Shown piece after piece: positions 1-11,192 of a stretch of 64,000 bases of DNA. The stretch covers positions 6,433,501-6,497,500 of the forward strand of contig JAVTVX010000031.1 of assembly GCA_033439265.1 (NCBI GenBank), written 5' to 3'. The translations under genes were made by a program, and so were the position numbers. Each line of letters begins with the position of its first letter. Position 1 is the first letter of the stretch. The stretch comes from Dillenia suffruticosa. Its lineage: Eukaryota; Streptophyta; Magnoliopsida; Dilleniales; Dilleniaceae. The notes beneath the pieces were generated by a model, which was given only the letters and a program-made list of their open reading frames with translations, searched no databases and was not told where the DNA came from.

Positions 1-1487
1 AGCAATTTGAATTATTCGATTCCGAGTTTTATAGAGAAACTTATGATATTTTTGCTAAGATTGCGCAAGAGTAAAATTTGAAAATCTGAATTTTTATAGA
101 TATATGGGCTTAAACAAACTAGGATGAATTGGAATTGGGTCTGATCAGATTATATGTTGTTGTCTTAAGAGTAGACGACTATACTATACTCGAGGGGCAA
201 CTCAGTTGAGTCTCGAGATTTTAGGGGAATGGAGTACCCTTCCCATATATGTGAGTGGTTCTTACTGTTGCCATGTAGTCAATAAGTAAAACCATGTTTT
301 ATCATTTTCAAAGCATAATTTGTGAAATGATTGTAAAATGACTTTGTTAAATAACTGGTAACATACTTTGTGATAAATGGAGTGTGCCAAAAATTCTAAA
401 ATATGCATCCATGAATTTTGATGAAACATATATATGTCATATTTTAAATCATAAAATATATTTTAATGATATATGCTATAATATACTATACTGAATTTTC
501 CTGATTTTCCTTGACATGTATGGCACGGTTGGTTTATTGATGATTTTGATATGAAACTAGGTACTCGGGCATTAGTACCTGAATTCCCTTGATCGTAGAT
601 CGGGGATAGTACTTATAGCTGTGATACTATGATATAATAGGCATCGTCCTACGTAGACTCGCCTCGTATGCTATAACAGACCTGTCTCATTATATAGATT
701 GTCGCACGTTTACGATGTCTCGAGACGCAGACACTCCACATGGTTAGGTGGCGTGTATATGATATTATGTTTTGGACTAGCCAAATTGAATTGAAAGGGG
801 AGGACTGAATGGCGTTTTAGTCTAGTACTTGGGGAGGCCCGACGCCAACGCCAAGGTTTTGGGGTTGTTGTTTTTTTGTTTATATACAAAAGACCCCTTG
901 GTGGCTCGTCATTGGTCGAGTTAGACCTTTGCCAAGAATATAATTTGGCATAACCCTATGATTTATGACATGACATTTTGGATTCATATGTTTATACTGG
1001 ATAGAAAACTGTGTTGAAATTGCTATAATTTTGATAATATGTCTTGCATGGATATACATATATATATGACCTTGACACTCCATCCTCACCACACTTATTA
1101 ATTATTTGTCACGGATTTCTCACTCACTGAGTATTTGATTATACTTACCCCTCAATATTTTTAAATCTATTAGAGTTAGTCGTTGGAGATACACGTTGAC
1201 TTATTTCAATGTTGGTAGTATCGGAGACCGTTTACGGTAATTATCTTCCGCTGTATCTTTGAGGATATTAGTTGAGCATGTCGGAATGACTGTGTAAAAC
1301 CAAGAAATTTTTATTTGTAGTATATATATATATTTGAGGACTTTTGTATTTTAAATACTAATAAATATTTGTGATTGAAATATTGATTAGCCTTGTGTTA
1401 CCTTGAGGATACGTGGCGGGGTTGGGCCGGTGTCTGAGGTAACGGGCGACTGTTCACGGCCTCTGGATCATGGATCGTGGTGTGACA
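1..1487 (+). repeat. Ty3/gypsy LTR, 3' part, plus orientation
   Basis: The stretch ends in GGTGTGACA at 1487, the terminus shared by the other gypsy LTRs here (24870, and the minus-strand ends at 2991 and 15325). The last ~100 bases (GTAACGGGCGACTGTTCACGG and following) resemble the reverse complement of 15325-15420. The start lies left of the window. No primer-binding site follows 1487, so this is a solo LTR or the 3' LTR of an element to the left. An AT-rich (TA)n run sits at about 1320-1332. Confidence 0.6.
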
Positions 1488-1936
1488 ACAAGAATTATAA
1501 GAAATAGGACACCAAACTTTTTATAGTTGTTTCACCAAATTTGGTATACTTCCACTCCCAAGTGATCCCTTGGATTTTTCACTATCAGATAATCCTAATA
1601 CAAATCTTGCTTACAGATTCAAGTGGAACATTATAGAGTTTTTTCTCAAACTCTACACTACCTCTTTCTCTCTCTAAAACTCAAATTGGAGATTCTCTCC
1701 AATCTTTACACACTGATACACAAAGAAAGGTGAAGTTGTTACAAATTCAAAGCTAAAACTTCAATGGTAACTAATGTAATCGCAATTAAATATTTTACAA
1801 TTGAACAAAAATTTGTCCCAAGTCGTATTATGTAGCAGAAGCAACCCACAGTAGCAGCATATTTCTTTTGTTCAGATGTTGGGAATTTATAAGCAAGCTT
1901 TTTCAACCTTTGTCCAGGGCTGTCGCTATATGAATC
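1488..1936. other. Non-coding spacer containing a diverged dispersed repeat
   Basis: No gene is visible. About 1515-1740 is recognisably similar to 59236-59460 in the same orientation; the best shared core is GGTATACTTCCACTCCCAAG against GGTGTACGTCCACTCCCAAA, followed by a matching ACTATCA box. I do not recognise the family. Confidence 0.4.
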
Positions 1937-2793
1937 TTAGCCTCTGCTCCTCTTGGAGTTCTGTCCCTGCCCAAATCTAGGCCTCCTCCTTTTGCCTTGC
2001 TGCTCACGGAGTCTGTTCCACTCTTTGATGTTCTGCTCTGCCCTTAATGCCCAGTGTAGAACTCTAGCATATGTATCTTCCTTGGAGACTGTCATCCAGT
2101 CTTTGATGGTGAGATTTAGTCCATGTTCAAACTTGAATCTCATGGTCTCCTCAGTCACCACTAACTCTGGAAAAAATGCCGCTAATCTATGGAACTCAAT
2201 CTCGTACTCCGATACAAAATTCTCCCCTGCTTCAACTCAGGAACTCTCGCCGTTTCATGTCATGGTCGAATATCATGTAATACTGGGAATCAAACTTTCT
2301 CAGAAAGTCATCCCAGGTCAACGACTCATCCGCTCTTTCCTTGACGCTATCCCACCAATCACAGACGTCATCCTATAACAGTCTAACTGCTATTATTAGC
2401 TTGAGTCTATCATCAACTCCCATGTCCACATCGTTTTTGATTCTTTTGAGCCACTTCTTGGCCACAACGAGGTCGTAGGTCCTAGAGAAGGACTCACACC
2501 CTAGACTTCTAGCCTCTCTCGGCAAGGTGGAGACCTCTGTCATCTATCGAGTGGTTGGCATAGTCGTCAGCGTAATAAAGGATGCTAATGCTGTTGGGGT
2601 ACAAGCGGAGTCTCAACCACCAGTGCAGGTGGTGCTCTCATCTAGTCTCGGTGGGTCGTCTACCACCCCATCATCTCCCTAAGTATGGAGAGTGGTTGGG
2701 TACTTCTCCAATAGCAAGGCCCTGAGGTGCATGAAACGAAGATGCGCCCTCGATTGGGGTCTCGATGGTACGCCTTGGTTGTTCTCGGGGATG
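1937..2793 (-). pseudogene. Decayed Ty3/gypsy gag (capsid region)
   Basis: Gag builds the virus-like particle in the cytoplasm. Reading the minus strand from an ATG near 2793 gives a broken Gag: a retrotransposon_gag-type block with CDWWDSVK and SLTWDDFLRKF, then the MRFKFEHGLNLTIKDWMTV segment that is nearly collinear with the gag at 19463-19852 (MRFKFEDDLNLNIRRYMTV), ending in a basic tail (KRRRPRFGQGQNSKRSRG). Several in-frame stops and at least one frame change make it non-functional. It lies just downstream, on the minus strand, of a PBS (2971-2982) and an LTR end (2991), so it is the 5' part of a gypsy element whose pol and 3' LTR are absent. Confidence 0.7.
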
Positions 2794-2970
2794 CATAGTT
2801 CTATGTAAAGGACCACATTTAGTACTTAAGAGTAGAAAAGCAAAGGGTTAGGTGCCAACTTAACCCCTAATAAGGATTGATGTTATAGGACTATAGGAGT
2901 CAAATTATAAATTTTTTAAAAAACATTTTACAAATACTAAAAGCGAATTAGAGTAGATATAGAACCTAGC

Positions 2971-2982
2971 GCTTCGATACCA
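2971..2982 (-). other. Primer-binding site of a minus-strand gypsy element
   Basis: The minus strand reads TGGTATCGAAGC eight bases inside the LTR end. It resembles the initiator-Met tRNA PBS TGGTATCAGAGC found in the other elements, with changes at the AGA core. Confidence 0.6.
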
Positions 2983-2990
2983 TTGAAATC

Positions 2991-5100
2991 TGTCACACCC
3001 CGACCCACAGGTCGAGCATGCGAACAAACCGCCGTGACTCCTCGAGGTACGAGTATGCCCTATTCACACGCTGAGGTAACACAAGGCTAATATTATGACT
3101 AATATCATGACTAATATCATGACCCTGCTCGACATTCTAAGTTAAATTATATAGCGGAAGGTTTGAAGAAGAATATTTTTCAGAAATTTCTTTAAAACAT
3201 TTGCCTCTAATTTATATATAATATATATATGTGCAATCGAATCATAAATAAGGATGAGTATGAATACTTACCTGCTAGCGTCGCTCAGCAAAACTTGTGG
3301 AACAGTACCTCAAAATAAATCAAGTTCAATATAACCTGAAAATTTTTAAATGTGAGAGGGTGAATATAATCCATATATTCAGTGAGTGAGGTGCAAAAAT
3401 TATATAATGACAATAAATGAATTTGTGAGAGTGACAAGTCAAATCATCATTTTCAAATTTATTTTCATTTGCAACATATCGTGTAATTCAAAATAATATG
3501 TATCTTTACCATAATCATGTATTATGGGGGTGTAAGTTGGTAATAAATCATATTCTACCCACAGTTTAGCCTAAGTAGGGTAAAATCTGCAAAAAGGTCA
3601 CCACAATGTCATAAAATGAAACGTACATTTATATATTTTCCTTTTACTTCCCTTGGTGTTGACATGGTTCTCATGGGTACTCGTCTATTGGATCAATTAG
3701 GCAGAGTCAGGGGGCTCAAACCCCTGCTCTTGTGTTACCCCACCAAGTCACCCTATCGGGTAATTGCTCAATACTGTGGTAAGGAGTGCGTTATAGCCAT
3801 TATACACTATTTCATAATCATACACATGAGCCATATGTCATCATTCATAAATTTTTACTCGAAAGGAAAATCATGGCACTATCAAGTCGTAATATCAGGA
3901 TGCAAATTTTCACAGAATTATCATTTCAAGACATGTCACAAACAGCAAAGCATTTCTAAATCCATTTCAAAATTTATTTATAAAAATCATGATCAAACTA
4001 TTTTTTCATTTAAAGTCAGAAATAGTTCATCTCACTCATCTCAACTGGGGAGAGTACGCCACTCCCCTTAACCGTTCTTGTCTCTCGAATGAGTCATCCC
4101 TCATACGAAAACATAACCCTACGTCTATGTTAAACAATATATAATTCATCAATTATTTCAATAATATCATATCATAGGACTATGAATTGAATATGGAAAT
4201 GTTTTTGTTTAAGGTAAAATCTCAAATTCCATACTTAGAAAGATTTCAAATCTAAGTTTCCAAAGTTCAACTATGCGCAGTTTTCAGAAAAACTCCATAT
4301 CTCTCCTGTGTACTCCTCCAATTTAAGTGATTCTTATCTCTAATCGAAGACAGAATATTGATCTTAAATCTTTTAGTTTATACTATTATTAGATTTTCTG
4401 TGTATAATTTTATAAAATTCCTTTTTAATTTCAGTTTCAGCTTTAAAAACTACTTCTGCATAGTTTCAATAAAAATACTATAACTTTCTGCCTATTACTC
4501 CGATTTAAGTGATCTTTTGCTTAAATTAAAGATAAGATAGAGACCAACAACTTTCATGTTTTAAGTTTCTCTAAATTCTGTACGAAAGATATCTTCAAAA
4601 TTTGTACAATGTACTGGTCGCACACAGAGCATGAAAACAGAATGGTTGAATCATGATAAACTCCCAAAAATCACTAAAAACCGATTCCTTCATGAAATGT
4701 TTCATATAATATATCATTTTGAAGCTTATGGAGTTTAGTTTATATGCGAATAAACATTTTAGAATTTTTATTCCTATAAAATGAGATATTATAGTAAGAC
4801 TACACAAAACTCAAATCTAAAATTTAATATTTAGCGTGTTAATATGGATACTAATGTAACTACTCAACAAATGATTTAATATTTGAACAAGTTAAAAACA
4901 TGTTATCTTCGTTGTAAACTCTCTTACTAACAATATATGCCAGTGCTCCCTTTGAATCTTTGAATTTTTTTCTCACCTTAACACCAAAATCAAATCACAA
5001 CACATAAATACAATACTTTATACCTCCATCTTGAAATTAAAATTTCCAACAATACTCTTACCTCTCTAGCTTCATGGTTGAACTCAGTTTTAGAGAGGGA
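2991..5100 (-). repeat. Ty3/gypsy LTR, minus orientation (outer end approximate)
   Basis: The plus strand starts TGTCACACCCCGACC at 2991, the reverse complement of a gypsy LTR end; GTAACACAAGGCTAATA at about 3075-3090 matches the reverse complement of the plus-oriented LTR at ~1385-1410. GTGAGAGGG and GTGAGTGAGG motifs near 3350-3390 are shared with the minus LTRs at 21610 and 28935. The right end is estimated from the ~2.04 kb LTR at 15325-30320; I could not see a terminal motif. Confidence 0.5.
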
Positions 5101-5859
5101 GTCTTCATATTTTGGCCAATGGAGGAGGAATGAAGAAAAAGTAAACTAAATTTCTCAAAACAAGTTTCTTTATAAACCTAGCAAAATATCCTTGACCATT
5201 GCATCATTTCATGTATTATCTCAGTCATCCACTTGTCTTAGCACTCAAACCATACAATTGTTGATTTAAGCAAGCTCCATGCACTCTATTACATGTCGTG
5301 TTGGCCGGCCATGTCAAAGGAGAGAAGCACAATTTAATCCAATTAGCTTTCATATATAAACTTTCATCTAATGAGTTTTATTGATTGTGGAACTATCCTA
5401 TGTGGCCACTAACCAACTTCGTTGCCCTTTTGACCAATCATTTGGCTTCAATTATCCATACTTGAGTAGTTTGTAACTTAGTCCCTCAACTTTCCTTAAT
5501 TATATTTAGACCCTTAACTTTTTACAATTTGTATTTTTTTAGTTCCTATGAAATTTTGTTCGAAATTTCTTAAAAATGTAAAATTTCATTTAGATATCTT
5601 TATTTAAGTGTATAAGCCCTTTTTAGCTATTTTTGACTTTTTTAGGCTTTGCCGACATTTGTCGAGAATGTTTTCGGTTTACCGATAACATTTTTAATTT
5701 TAGCAATTTCGAGGCGAAACCTCAAAATAAATAAGCAGAAAAATTAAAATTTCATTTTAGACATCTCAAAAGAATGTTATATATACAGAACCATGAGAAG
5801 TGGTACATGATATACAGTCACCTGAAATCGGCATTACAACTGACTTTAAGTAGTTAGTT
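5101..5859. other. AT-rich non-coding sequence
   Basis: No ORF, RNA gene or repeat boundary is recognisable. It may include the remainder of the preceding gypsy LTR. Confidence 0.3.
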
Positions 5860-6101
5860 GATTAGGTTAAGTACTAAGGTAGACATGGTTGAATCAAGGT
5901 TCTGTCAGTTGAATGACTTAAGGTTATTTGTCATACTAACCATTTAGATCATATTAATCAATTGAAATACACATCGAGACTCAAGTCTGTCGAATGTTCC
6001 TATAAAGTTCAACTAGTATAGGCAATGTTCCCAATCAGTCGAATGGTTAATCGACTCTGTCGACTATTTTAGATAGTTAGTTTAAGTTGGGTTCTACTAG
6101 G
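5860..6101. repeat. Degenerate TCGAAT/GTTGAAT-rich repeat, left part
   Basis: Short motifs of the type (A/G)GTCGAATG, GTTGAATG and TCGACT recur irregularly. The same pattern resumes at 11193 directly after copia-B1, so the two parts were one tract before insertion; CTAGG at 6097-6101 is one copy of the B1 target-site duplication. Confidence 0.5.
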
Positions 6102-6550
6102 TGTTGAAATATCAAAAAATAGAGCACAAGAAATGAAGAATACTTCTGAATTTTATTGAAGAAGAATGAGAGCATACATGGACAGATTTGAGAGCATTTT
6201 TCTCATAGTTTTTGGAGATACAATGAGGCTCTATTTATAGAGAAAAGGGAAAAATAGCCAGTAGAAAGTGATATTCCCGTTGGAGCTCAAACCCCAAGGA
6301 ATTCCAACAGCTAGTTTTTTGACTGTTGAAATATATGCTACCCAAACTGCCCCTAGCTATTTGGGTTTGCTTCCTAGACTTTTCTCCAAACTTTTGGGCT
6401 TCCTTGGGCCTATTTTTGAATGTATTTTGGGTTGGTTTAGGCTGCCCAAATGGGCCATGCTTGCTGGACAATGCATGCTGATTTTTGGACTTCTAAGTAG
6501 ATGCACTTGGTTGGTGATGAAGATGGGTTAAGTTATCCTTCTTTTCAACA
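6102..6550 (-). repeat. Copia-B1 3' LTR
   Basis: The minus strand begins TGTTGAAAAGAAGG right after the PPT and ends in CAACA at 6102. It holds a TATA box (TATAAATAG, around 6233-6241 on the minus strand) and an AATAAA signal. The last codons of pol run into it as far as 6493. Confidence 0.93.
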
Positions 6551-9500
6551 CTCCCCCTCAAGTTGGGTGCGTAGATATCGATAGTGCCCAACTTGTTCAT
6601 GATTTCTTGAAGATGCATTGCAGTTCCCCATTTTGTGAAGATATCAGCTAGTTGTTCTTTTCCTTTGATGTAGGGAGTGGCTATAAGCTTTTCTTCCACC
6701 TTTTGTCGAATGAAGTGACAATCAACTTCTATGTGTTTAGTCCTTTCATGGAAGACCGGATTGGATGCAATATGAATTGCCGATTGATTGTCACAATGCA
6801 AGTTGATTGGTGTAGAAACATTGAACCCTAATTCCTCTACTAGAGCCTTCAACCATACAATCTCACTGGCTGCTGACGCCATTGCTCTATACTCAGCCTC
6901 TGCACTCGATCTTGACACCACATGTTGTTTTTTGCTCTTCCATGCTACCAAGTTGCCTCCTACGAACATGCAGTACCCGGTGGTAGATCTTCTATCCTTT
7001 GAATCGCTCGCCCAATCTGCATCGCAAAAGCCTTCAATTTGGGAGCTTCCATTGTTCTTCATCCAAATACCTAGTCCTGGTGATTTCTTGATGTAGTGAA
7101 GGATGCGCTCAACTGCTCTCCAATGACCCATCTTTGGAGAATGCATATGTTGACTAATTTGGCTCACGGCAAAGGCTATGTCTGGCCTAGTGATGGTGAG
7201 GTAGATCAGTCGTCCTACAAGTTTTTGATATCTCTCTATGTCCTCAAGTGGCTCCTCATCATCTACTAGAGGTCCAGTGGTGACAATAGGGCTACAAGCT
7301 GGCTTTCCTCCTAGCTTTCCTGTTTCCTGCAAAAGATCAAGTGTATATTTCCTTTGGGATAGAATTAACCCATTATTACAATAGGCTAACTCAATTCCTA
7401 GGAAATACTTTAGTCTCCCTAAATCTTTAATTTCAAACCTAGAACTCAAGAAATTTCTAACTGTATCTATTAAATGCATGTCATTTCCAGTAATGACGAT
7501 ATCATCTACGTAAACTAAGGCTATCACTATTTTATCATTGTTTTTTCTAATGAAAACAGAAGAGTCGCTATGGCATTTAACAAATCCACTACTAAGGAAA
7601 GCATGGCTTAATTTTGCATACCATGCCCTTGGGGATTGCTTCAGCCCGTAGATAACCTTGCGTAGTTTGCACACGTTTCCTCCTTGTTGTTGGAACCCTT
7701 GAGGAAGTTGCATGTACACTTCTTCTTCGAGATCTCCTTGAAGGAACGCGTTTGCTACATCCATTTGAAACATGCTCCATCCATGGTTCACCGCAAGAGA
7801 CATCAAGACCCTAATTGTATTCATTTTGGCAACGGGTGCGTATGTCTCTTTGTAATCTATCCCATATGCTTGAGTGAATCCTTTAGCCACAAGTCTTGCC
7901 TTAAACCTTTCAATTGATCCATCACTTTTATATTTGATTTTGTATACCCATTTGCATCCGACGGCTCGCTTGCTCTTTGGAAGAGAGGTGACTTCCCATG
8001 TACCGTTCTTGGTCAATGCATCTAGCTCTTCCTTCATTGCCTTTCTCCACCTTGGGTCCTTGGATGCTTCATCATATGTCCTAGGCTCCTGTTCTTTATC
8101 TATGCCACTCAAAAAATTTTGGTGGCTCAAAGAAACATGTGAGATGGTATAATAATTAGAAATCGGATGTGATGTTACCTTGGAGTTATAGTAAACTCTA
8201 CGGTTAATCCATTCCGAACGGGGAACCCTAAGCCTCGTGGATCACCTAAGGTGAGGAGGTGGTGCATCCAAATCTCCCTCTACATGCTCGGATTCTTCCT
8301 CTTCGGTTTCTTGATCTCCCCCTGAAGTGTGGGCTGCCTCCTCTTCTATGGAGTTTGATCCTTCTTCTTCATTATTTTGAGATTGCTCATTAGTCTCTTG
8401 GGAGATTCCTTCTGCAATTGGTGGAGATGATTGATTCGGGAGAAGTAAGAAATTCCACGTGCTTGGAGTGCTCTCTTCTTCTGATGATTGATGTTCTTCA
8501 TTATCTACAAAAAAGGACTCATTCTCCACAAATATCACATCCTTAGATGTGTATGTTTGGTTAGTTTTAGGGTCATAACATCTATACCCCTTTTCAAAGG
8601 AAGCATACCCCAAAAATATGCACTTTCTACCCTTATGATCTAACTTATCCCTCATGTGTGCTGGAATATGAATGTAACATACACAACCGAATGTTCTAAG
8701 ATGAGATATCTTAGGTTTTCTATCTAGTAGGGCTTCTAAGGGTGACTTGCCATCCAGGACTTGAGATGGGATAAGGTTTATTAGGTGGACAGCGGTTTTT
8801 ATTCCATCACACCAAAATTTCTTAGGCACATTTGCATGAAACATCATAGCTCTAGTTATTTCTAATATGTGCCTATTTTTCCTTTCGGCCACCCCATTTT
8901 GTTGAGGTGTGTACACACAAGACATTTGATGTATAATGCCATTCTCTCTAAGGTAGTTTTCAAATGTCAAACTAGTGAATTCTCCACCATGGTCCGTCCT
9001 TAGAATTTTAATGTTAGCATTGTAAAGTTTGGTCACATATCTCTCATAGCTTTTAAAGGCTTCAAAAGCTTGATCTTTGGTATTCAAAAGGTAGACCCAA
9101 GTGTACCTAGTTTTTTGGTCTACAAAAGTAATGAAATACTTGTAGCCTAAATGAGATTTGATAGGTGAAGTCCACAAATCCGAATGAACTAAATCAAAAG
9201 CATCTTTATAAATTGTTTTTGAATTGGGATACATTGATCGGGTTTCCTTTCCCAGAATACAAGCTTCACAATGTCTATCTTCAATATTAATACTTGGAAA
9301 TAGACGCTTTAAAGCTTGGTCACTAGGATGCCCAAAACGTTTATGCCAAAGAGATGCATCTTCTTTGATATGAGCTACGAGTGCATGATGCTTTTGATCC
9401 AAAAAATATAGATCCCCTCTTCTAGAACCCTTGCCAATCAATTGATTTGACTTGAGGTCCTGAAAAATAACAGTGTTTGGGTCAAAAAACAACTCTACAC

Positions 9501-9609
9501 CCTTGATCCTTAGTGACTTTGCTAATGGACAAAAGATTTGAAGTGAGTTGGGGAACAAATAAAGCATTTGATGTTTTTCCAAAAAGTTCAATTTCCCCAA
9601 TTTGCTCAA
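6493..9609 (-). pseudogene. Copia-B1 pol: GAG-pre-integrase, integrase, RT, RNase H (interrupted)
   Basis: The downstream half of the polyprotein. Order seen: GAG-pre-integrase zinc region (LWHKRFGHP ... HCEACILGKETR), integrase core with HSDLWTS, RTDHGGEF and QQNGVAERKNRH (D, D, E), an acidic linker, then reverse transcriptase from [16 protein letters not shown] with the active site YVDDI, and RNase H with CDADWASD, SSAEAEYRAMA and CDNQSAIHIA. The frame differs from gag-protease by one base (overlap 9482-9609). At 8242-8244 the codon CGA found in B2 is TGA in B1, a CpG-type transition that cuts pol between integrase and RT; the frame then continues open to 6493, with its last residues inside the 3' LTR. 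Confidence 0.9.
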
Positions 9610-10744
9610 CTTTCAAATCTTGCCCATTGGCAACACGGACTATCTTATGGTTAGGGAGTTTTTTAAAATGCTTGATTTTTCTTCTATCCCTTACCATATG
9701 ATGGTCCGTTCCCGAATCAATGAGAAAATCTTCGAAATTGAAAGAGGATAAAGTGTTTTGATTTTTACCATTGGAGGGAGCAAGTTGTTGAAACTTCTTG
9801 GAGATGTCATTGAGTTGACTTTGAAGAGCAGCAAAATCAGCCATGGTAGGTCCTTGAAGCTTGGTGTGAAGTACATTATGCTGCTCGGAAAGTTGCTCCC
9901 TTGGTTTGAAGGTCTTGGGCTTTAAATGAGGATGAAGGTTCCAACACTTCTCCTTCGTATGTCCTCTTTTCTTGCAATGGGTGCATACATCAATTTTCTT
10001 TGGAACTTGATGTGCTTTGGCAGCCATGTGCTCTTCAACGGTAGCCATGTGACCTTGAGCTTCAAGTCTAAGTTTGGAATTTTCTTCCAAACGCATGCTA
10101 ACTTCCGTTCGTTGGATCATATTTTGCACTTCTCCAAATGAAGGAAATTCCTTCATTCGGAGAATTTCTTGTCTAAGAAGAGAGTAGGAATCATCTAGAC
10201 CCATGAGAAGACCAAAGATTTTATCTTCTTCTTTCCTCTTTTGGAGGACTTTGAGATCTATGGAATCCGGACGGAGAGTGGAGAGCTCATTCCAAGTATC
10301 CGTATATTCCCCAAAATATTGAGGAAGTGATTTCCCTTCCTTTTTGATGTTTGAAATTTGTCGTTTGAGCTCAAAAATTCTGCCAAGGTTAGATTCTTGG
10401 CCATAAAGAGAAAACATTGTGTCCCATATTAGTTTTGCATTGGGAGCACAAGTCACCATAGCTTTGTGTGTTTCATCCATGGAATTGAGTAAAAGAAAAA
10501 ACACATGATTGTCCCTCTTCTTCCATTCTCTGTAGGAAGAATCCACCTCTTCAAGTGGTTGATCAAGTATGTGACCCTCCAAGTTGTGAAGTTCCAGCAC
10601 CCTTCTCATCAAGGCTGCCCATTGATAATAATTTCCTCCTCTTAATTGAATGGAGGATATATTTTGAAATTGGGTAAGGTTGATGGAAGGTGGAAGGTCA
10701 CCCAACCTTGAAGAGGAAGGGATCGAAGTTTGCTCTGATACCAT
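9482..10744 (-). CDS. Copia-B1 gag and protease
   Basis: A 420-residue ORF. The N-terminal half is the copia Gag capsid-like (UBN2-type) domain (YYQWAALMRRVLEL, ESNLGRIFELKRQI), followed by a CCHC knuckle (C-X2-C-X4-H-X4-C, CTHCKKRGHTKEKC) that binds RNA, then the aspartic protease with LIDSGTDHHM and the LLSISKV segment. The start codon uses the last A of the LTR plus the first bases of the PBS, so residues 2-5 (VSEQ) are encoded by the PBS. The ORF ends at TGA inside a T-run, where B2 ends identically. The protease domain itself is complete. Confidence 0.88.
   Translation of the reverse strand: MVSEQTSIPSSSRLGDLPPSINLTQFQNISSIQLRGGNYYQWAALMRRVLELHNLEGHILDQPLEEVDSSYREWKKRDNHVFFLLLNSMDETHKAMVTCAPNAKLIWDTMFSLYGQESNLGRIFELKRQISNIKKEGKSLPQYFGEYTDTWNELSTLRPDSIDLKVLQKRKEEDKIFGLLMGLDDSYSLLRQEILRMKEFPSFGEVQNMIQRTEVSMRLEENSKLRLEAQGHMATVEEHMAAKAHQVPKKIDVCTHCKKRGHTKEKCWNLHPHLKPKTFKPREQLSEQHNVLHTKLQGPTMADFAALQSQLNDISKKFQQLAPSNGKNQNTLSSFNFEDFLIDSGTDHHMVRDRRKIKHFKKLPNHKIVRVANGQDLKVEQIGEIELFGKTSNALFVPQLTSNLLSISKVTKDQGCRVVF
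10732..10743 (-). other. Copia-B1 primer-binding site
   Basis: The minus strand is TGGTATCAGAGC, complementary to the 3' end of plant initiator-Met tRNA, with no gap from the LTR terminus. It also encodes the second to fifth Gag residues. Confidence 0.9.
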
Positions 10745-11192
10745 GTTGAAATATCAAAAAATAGAGCACAAGAAATGAAGAATACTTCTGAATTTTATTG
10801 AAGAAGAATGAGAGCATACATGGACAGATTTGAGAGCATTTTTCTCATAGTTTTTGGAGATACAATGAGGCTCTATTTATAGAGAAAAGGGAAAAATAGC
10901 CAGTAGAAAGTGATATTCCCGTTGGAGCTCAAACCCCAAGGAATTCCAACAGCTAGTTTTTTGACTGTTGAAATATATGCTGCCCAAACTGCCCCTAGCT
11001 ATTTGGGTTTGCTTCCTAGACTTTTCTCCAAACTTTTGGGCTTCCTTGGGCCTATTTTTGAATGTATTTTGGGTTGGTTTAGGCTGCCCAAATGGGCCAT
11101 GCTTGCTGGACAATGCATGCTGATTTTTGGACTTCTAAGTAGATGCATTTGGTTGGTGATGAAGATGGGTTAAGTTATCCTTCTTTTCAACA
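10744..11192 (-). repeat. Copia-B1 5' LTR
   Basis: Same 449 bp LTR as 6102-6550, with about two differences (for example GCTGCCC here against GCTACCC there). On the element strand it carries several GCCCA/TGGGC motifs, a CCAACGGGA box, a TATA box, and an R/U5 with AATAAA. Confidence 0.93.

Larger units (their letters stand above)
6102..11192 (-). mobile_element. Ty1/copia element B1, full length, defective
   Basis: A complete minus-strand copia retrotransposon of 5091 bp. LTRs are 10744-11192 (5') and 6102-6550 (3'), both 449 bp, starting TGTTGAAAAG and ending TTTCAACA on the element strand. The target-site duplication is CTAGG (6097-6101 and 11193-11197). The PBS TGGTATCAGAGC abuts the 5' LTR (10732-10743) and the PPT AACTTGAGGGGGAG abuts the 3' LTR. 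By eye the LTRs differ at about two positions, so the insertion is young. The coding region is broken by a frameshift near 9485, shared with B2, and by a private in-frame stop at 8242-8244. Confidence 0.95.

Noticed and set aside
3616-4071. 151-codon ORF as a gene
   Set aside because: It lies inside the gypsy LTR, with low-complexity His/Ser/Lys composition and no recognisable domain.
5860-6101. CRISPR-like array from the repeated TCGAAT motifs
   Set aside because: Repeats are short, diverged and irregularly spaced, and the DNA is from a plant nuclear genome.
6268-6531. Conserved 87-codon plus-strand and 78-codon minus-strand ORFs found in every B LTR (also at 10910, 40525, 45167, 60606)
   Set aside because: They repeat because the LTR repeats. 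Their reading is LTR non-coding DNA, with overlapping frames on both strands and no conserved start context or codon pattern.
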